This document shows, piece after piece, positions 6,934 to 8,325 of a stretch of DNA of 8,325 nt (the stretch's first letter is position 1; the number at the start of each line of letters is the position of its first letter). This DNA comes from Paracoccaceae bacterium (GTDB lineage: Bacteria > Pseudomonadota > Alphaproteobacteria > Rhodobacterales > Rhodobacteraceae). Where the stretch lies: NCBI GenBank assembly GCA_007121115.1, contig SKMI01000248.1, positions 1 to 8,325 of the forward strand, read 5' to 3'. The notes below the pieces were generated by a model. The model did no database searches. It saw only the letters and a program-made list of their open reading frames with translations, and was not told where the DNA came from. A program made the translations under genes and the position numbers.

Positions 6934-7753
6934 ACACCCCGGCCCGGCCGCGCCGGAGCGGATCGCCGCGCTTCCCTGCGCGGCGATCCCGCTGGAACTG
7001 CCCCTGTCCGCTGGCATGCCGCTCCTGGAAACGCTGTCGCGGGCGGCAGAAGCGGCGGGCGTCAGCGCTGCCTGGCTGGAACTGGCGGACGCGCCCATGG
7101 CGCGGCTGGACTATCTGCGCCCCGGCCCCGACCGCTCGGGCGTGCACGCGGCCTGGTATGACGGGCCGCACAAGGCGGACGGGGCATCGCTGATCCAGCT
7201 GGGGCTGCATCTTGGCCGCCGCGACGGGGCGCCGTGGCTGCACGGGCACGGTCTCTGGGCCGGGTCGCGCGGGATCGGCGGCGGGCATGTGGTGCCGGAC
7301 GGCGCGGTGCTGGCGGAACCGGCCACCGCGCACGGCTGGGCGCTGGACGGCGCCCGGCTGGAGGTGGCGCCGGACCCGGAGACCCGGTTCGACCTGTTCC
7401 AGCCGGTGGCGACCGAAGCGGTCAGCAGCGCCGACGCGGTGCTTGTCACCCTGCGGCCCAATCAGGACATCACCGAGGCGCTGGAGGCCGCGGCGGCGGC
7501 ACACGGGATCACCGAGGGCACGCTGCAGGGCCTCGGCAGTCTGGTCGCGCCCCGGTTCCTGCAGGGGAGCGAGGACAGTTTCGCCACCGAGGTCCTGATC
7601 ACCGAAGGCTGGATCGAGGACGGGCGCGCCTATCTGAACGCCGCCGTGGTGGGGTTCGGCGGGCGGGTGTCGGTGGCGCCGCTGGCGCGCGGCGGTTGCG
7701 GGGTCTGCGTGACCTGCGAGGTGCTGATCCGGCGCGGGCGCGCGCCTTCGTAA
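6917..7753 (+). CDS. Tandem PPC/PCC (DUF296)-like domain protein, function unknown
   Basis: Soluble protein of 278 residues with no signal peptide or membrane segment. I recognise two weak copies of the PPC (plant and prokaryote conserved, DUF296) fold. Copy 1 spans about 22-163, with LHGHGLW (108-114) and GGGHVVPDGAVLAE (121-134), so His109, His111 and His124 could form the metal site typical of bacterial PPC proteins. Copy 2 spans about 173-272 and opens LVTLRPNQDITEALEAAAA, then HGITEGTLQGLGS (196-208). Its corresponding positions read YLNAAVV and GFGGRV, without histidines. It ends CGVCVTC (261-267). The bacterial PPC role is not established; in plants the domain mediates oligomerisation of AT-hook nuclear proteins. 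ATG 6917 has GGGAG six bases before it and lies inside the synthetase gene, so a role tied to acyl-CoA chemistry is inferred from context only. Domain assignment is by eye and needs a profile search. Confidence 0.72.
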   Translation: MIRTLEHPGPAAPERIAALPCAAIPLELPLSAGMPLLETLSRAAEAAGVSAAWLELADAPMARLDYLRPGPDRSGVHAAWYDGPHKADGASLIQLGLHLGRRDGAPWLHGHGLWAGSRGIGGGHVVPDGAVLAEPATAHGWALDGARLEVAPDPETRFDLFQPVATEAVSSADAVLVTLRPNQDITEALEAAAAAHGITEGTLQGLGSLVAPRFLQGSEDSFATEVLITEGWIEDGRAYLNAAVVGFGGRVSVAPLARGGCGVCVTCEVLIRRGRAPS

Positions 7754-7817
7754 CCGCGCTCCGGCGCCCCGCCACAGACTGTCGCATAAGCGCAACAGAG
7801 GCGCGGTTGCGGCGGCG

Positions 7818-7832
7818 CTGACGTCCGGTCAG
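7818..7832. repeat. Inverted repeat CTGAC-N5-GTCAG, candidate operator
   Basis: Perfect 5-base arms around a 5-base spacer, 78 bases before the FadL-like ATG and just upstream of the only -10-like element in this gap. The TGAC/GTCA half-sites are the kind that TetR- or GntR-type fatty-acid regulators use, but no regulator gene is in the window and short arms can arise by chance. Confidence 0.3.
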
Positions 7833-7835
7833 TCT

Positions 7836-7856
7836 CCCCAATGCCCTTGTTTGGGG
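7836..7856. repeat. Small hairpin CCCCAA-N9-TTGGGG
   Basis: A 6-bp perfect stem with a 9-base loop. It could end the upstream operon or fold in the 5' leader of the FadL-like mRNA. No T-tract follows, which argues against a standard intrinsic terminator. Confidence 0.25.
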
Positions 7857-7909
7857 TATCCTGCTGCTGGTGATGCGCTGGGGGGGCGCGAGGGTTCGGA
7901 GGATTCTTG

Positions 7910-8325
7910 ATGATCAGGACGGGTTTGACCGCGGCAGCGCTGGCGGTCGCGGGTGCAGGGGCGGCAGTGGCCGGGGGCGTGGAACGCTCGGCGCAATCCA
8001 TGGCGATCCTGTTCGAACAGGGCAATTACGTGGAATTCGGGCTGAGCCACAGTCGGCCGAGTGTGAGCGGCTCGTTGCAGACGCAAATGGGTTCGTTGCC
8101 GTCCGGGGACATGGCGCGGTCCTTCACCACCTATAACCTTGGCATCAAGGGCGATCTGACGGACGAATTGTCCTATGCCTTCATCATCGACGAACCCATT
8201 GGCGCCTCGGTCGCCTATCCGACTGGCACCGGATATCCCATTGCCGGATCGAATGCGCGCATCGACAGCACCGCGCTGACCGGCGTGCTGCGTTATCGCT
8301 TTGACGGCGGGTTCAGTGCCCATGC
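7910..8325 (+). CDS. FadL/OmpP1-type outer-membrane transport protein, 3'-truncated
   Basis: The first 138 codons of a beta-barrel porin that in this family admits long-chain fatty acids or other hydrophobic compounds across the outer membrane. The frame has no stop before the window end. A signal peptide is clear: MIRTG, then an Ala-rich hydrophobic stretch, with likely cleavage after AVA (residue 21). The mature protein starts GGVERSAQSMAILFEQGNY, resembling the N-terminal plug of FadL-like proteins of Rhodobacteraceae, and continues with alternating aromatic/polar strands such as VEFGLSHSRPSVSG, FTTYNLGIKGDL and LTGVLRYRF. GGAGGA at 7898-7903 lies 6 bases before the ATG; a TTG codon immediately upstream at 7907 is a less likely start. 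GC content is lower than in its neighbours (by count 34 of 60 bases in 8161-8220). It lies downstream of an acyl-CoA synthetase and thiolase, fitting uptake of their substrate. The barrel end is missing, so full-length integrity is unknown. Confidence 0.85.
   Translation, partial: MIRTGLTAAALAVAGAGAAVAGGVERSAQSMAILFEQGNYVEFGLSHSRPSVSGSLQTQMGSLPSGDMARSFTTYNLGIKGDLTDELSYAFIIDEPIGASVAYPTGTGYPIAGSNARIDSTALTGVLRYRFDGGFSAH

Larger units (their letters stand above)
4160..7753 (+). other. Three-gene operon: thiolase, acyl-CoA synthetase, PPC/DUF296 protein
   Basis: The thiolase stop and the synthetase start share ATGA (5326-5329). The PPC-protein ATG (6917) lies 17 bases inside the end of the synthetase frame. 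Each downstream gene has a purine-rich site inside the preceding coding region: GGAG at 5314-5317 and GGGAG at 6906-6910. Such overlaps imply one transcript and probable translational coupling, so the three products are likely made together. The promoter would lie in the gap before 4160. No clear intrinsic terminator with a T-run follows the last gene. Confidence 0.85.
7754..7909. promoter_or_regulatory. Intergenic region before the FadL-like gene
   Basis: These 156 bases follow the three-gene operon and precede the FadL-like start. I see an inverted repeat CTGAC-GTCCG-GTCAG (7818-7832), a 6-bp hairpin CCCCAA/TTGGGG (7836-7841 with 7851-7856), a second 6-bp hairpin CGCAAC/GTTGCG (7791-7796 with 7806-7811), and a run of seven G (7880-7886). 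TATCCT (7857-7862) is the best -10-like element but lacks a partner -35. No T-run marks a terminator for the upstream operon. The lower coding density and the symmetry suggest that the FadL-like gene has its own regulated promoter here. Confidence 0.4.

Noticed and set aside
5299..7098. 599-codon open frame on the minus strand across the acyl-CoA synthetase
   Set aside because: Shadow of the synthetase, whose motifs are all intact; the translation has no recognisable domain.
7791..7811. Hairpin CGCAAC/GTTGCG as the terminator of the three-gene operon
   Set aside because: Only 6 bp with a 9-base loop and no T-run; recorded in the intergenic description but not called a terminator.
7841..7873. 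Ten-codon mini-frame (MPLFGVSCCW) before the FadL-like gene, a possible leader peptide
   Set aside because: No Shine-Dalgarno precedes it and nothing about the downstream gene suggests attenuation by Cys or Trp; it is likely chance.
7847..7875. TTGTTT as a -35 for the FadL-like gene
   Set aside because: At normal spacing the -10 would be GTGATG, a poor match, so no promoter is called.
7870..8136. Plus-strand frame starting GTG-ATG at 7870
   Set aside because: It overlaps the FadL-like gene, which has a signal peptide, a good RBS and family-like sequence; this frame is Gly/Arg-rich and featureless.

Overview
The base composition (very GC-rich, with G or C at almost every third codon position) and the gene content point to an alphaproteobacterium, most likely a member of the Rhodobacteraceae. 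This is inferred from composition and protein style; the window holds no rRNA or other direct taxonomic marker. All of the large genes are ordinary chromosomal types. I saw no tRNA, rRNA, CRISPR array, insertion sequence or integrase.

Layout: (1) 1-3059, plus strand, is nearly all of dnaE2 (imuC), the error-prone DNA polymerase III alpha-like subunit of SOS mutagenesis, cut at its 5' end by the window edge. (2) 3082-4044, minus strand, is a family 2 glycosyltransferase with a C-terminal membrane segment, convergent with dnaE2. The 22-base gap and both stop codons lie in a GC-rich imperfect hairpin. (3) A 115-base divergent intergenic region (4045-4159) holds TGC-rich repeats. (4) 4160-7753, plus strand, is a tight three-gene operon: an SCP2-type thiolase, an AMP-forming acyl-CoA synthetase, and a protein that looks like two fused PPC/PCC (DUF296) domains. 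The first two genes overlap by 4 bases and the last two by 17. (5) A 156-base gap (7754-7909) with two small inverted repeats leads to (6) the first 138 codons of a FadL/OmpP1-type outer-membrane transport protein (7910 to the window end), cut by the window edge.

Working picture (inference): the right half is a lipid or hydrophobic-acid utilisation locus. The FadL-like porin would admit a hydrophobic acid, the synthetase would activate it to a CoA thioester, and the thiolase would cleave a 3-ketoacyl-CoA or condense acyl-CoAs. The PPC/DUF296 protein is translationally coupled to these enzymes but has no known role. It is the least explained element here: its first half keeps a possible histidine metal site, while its second half has lost it and ends in a Cys-rich CxxCxxC motif. 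No acyl-CoA dehydrogenase, hydratase or regulator gene is visible in the window, so the pathway would need partners elsewhere.
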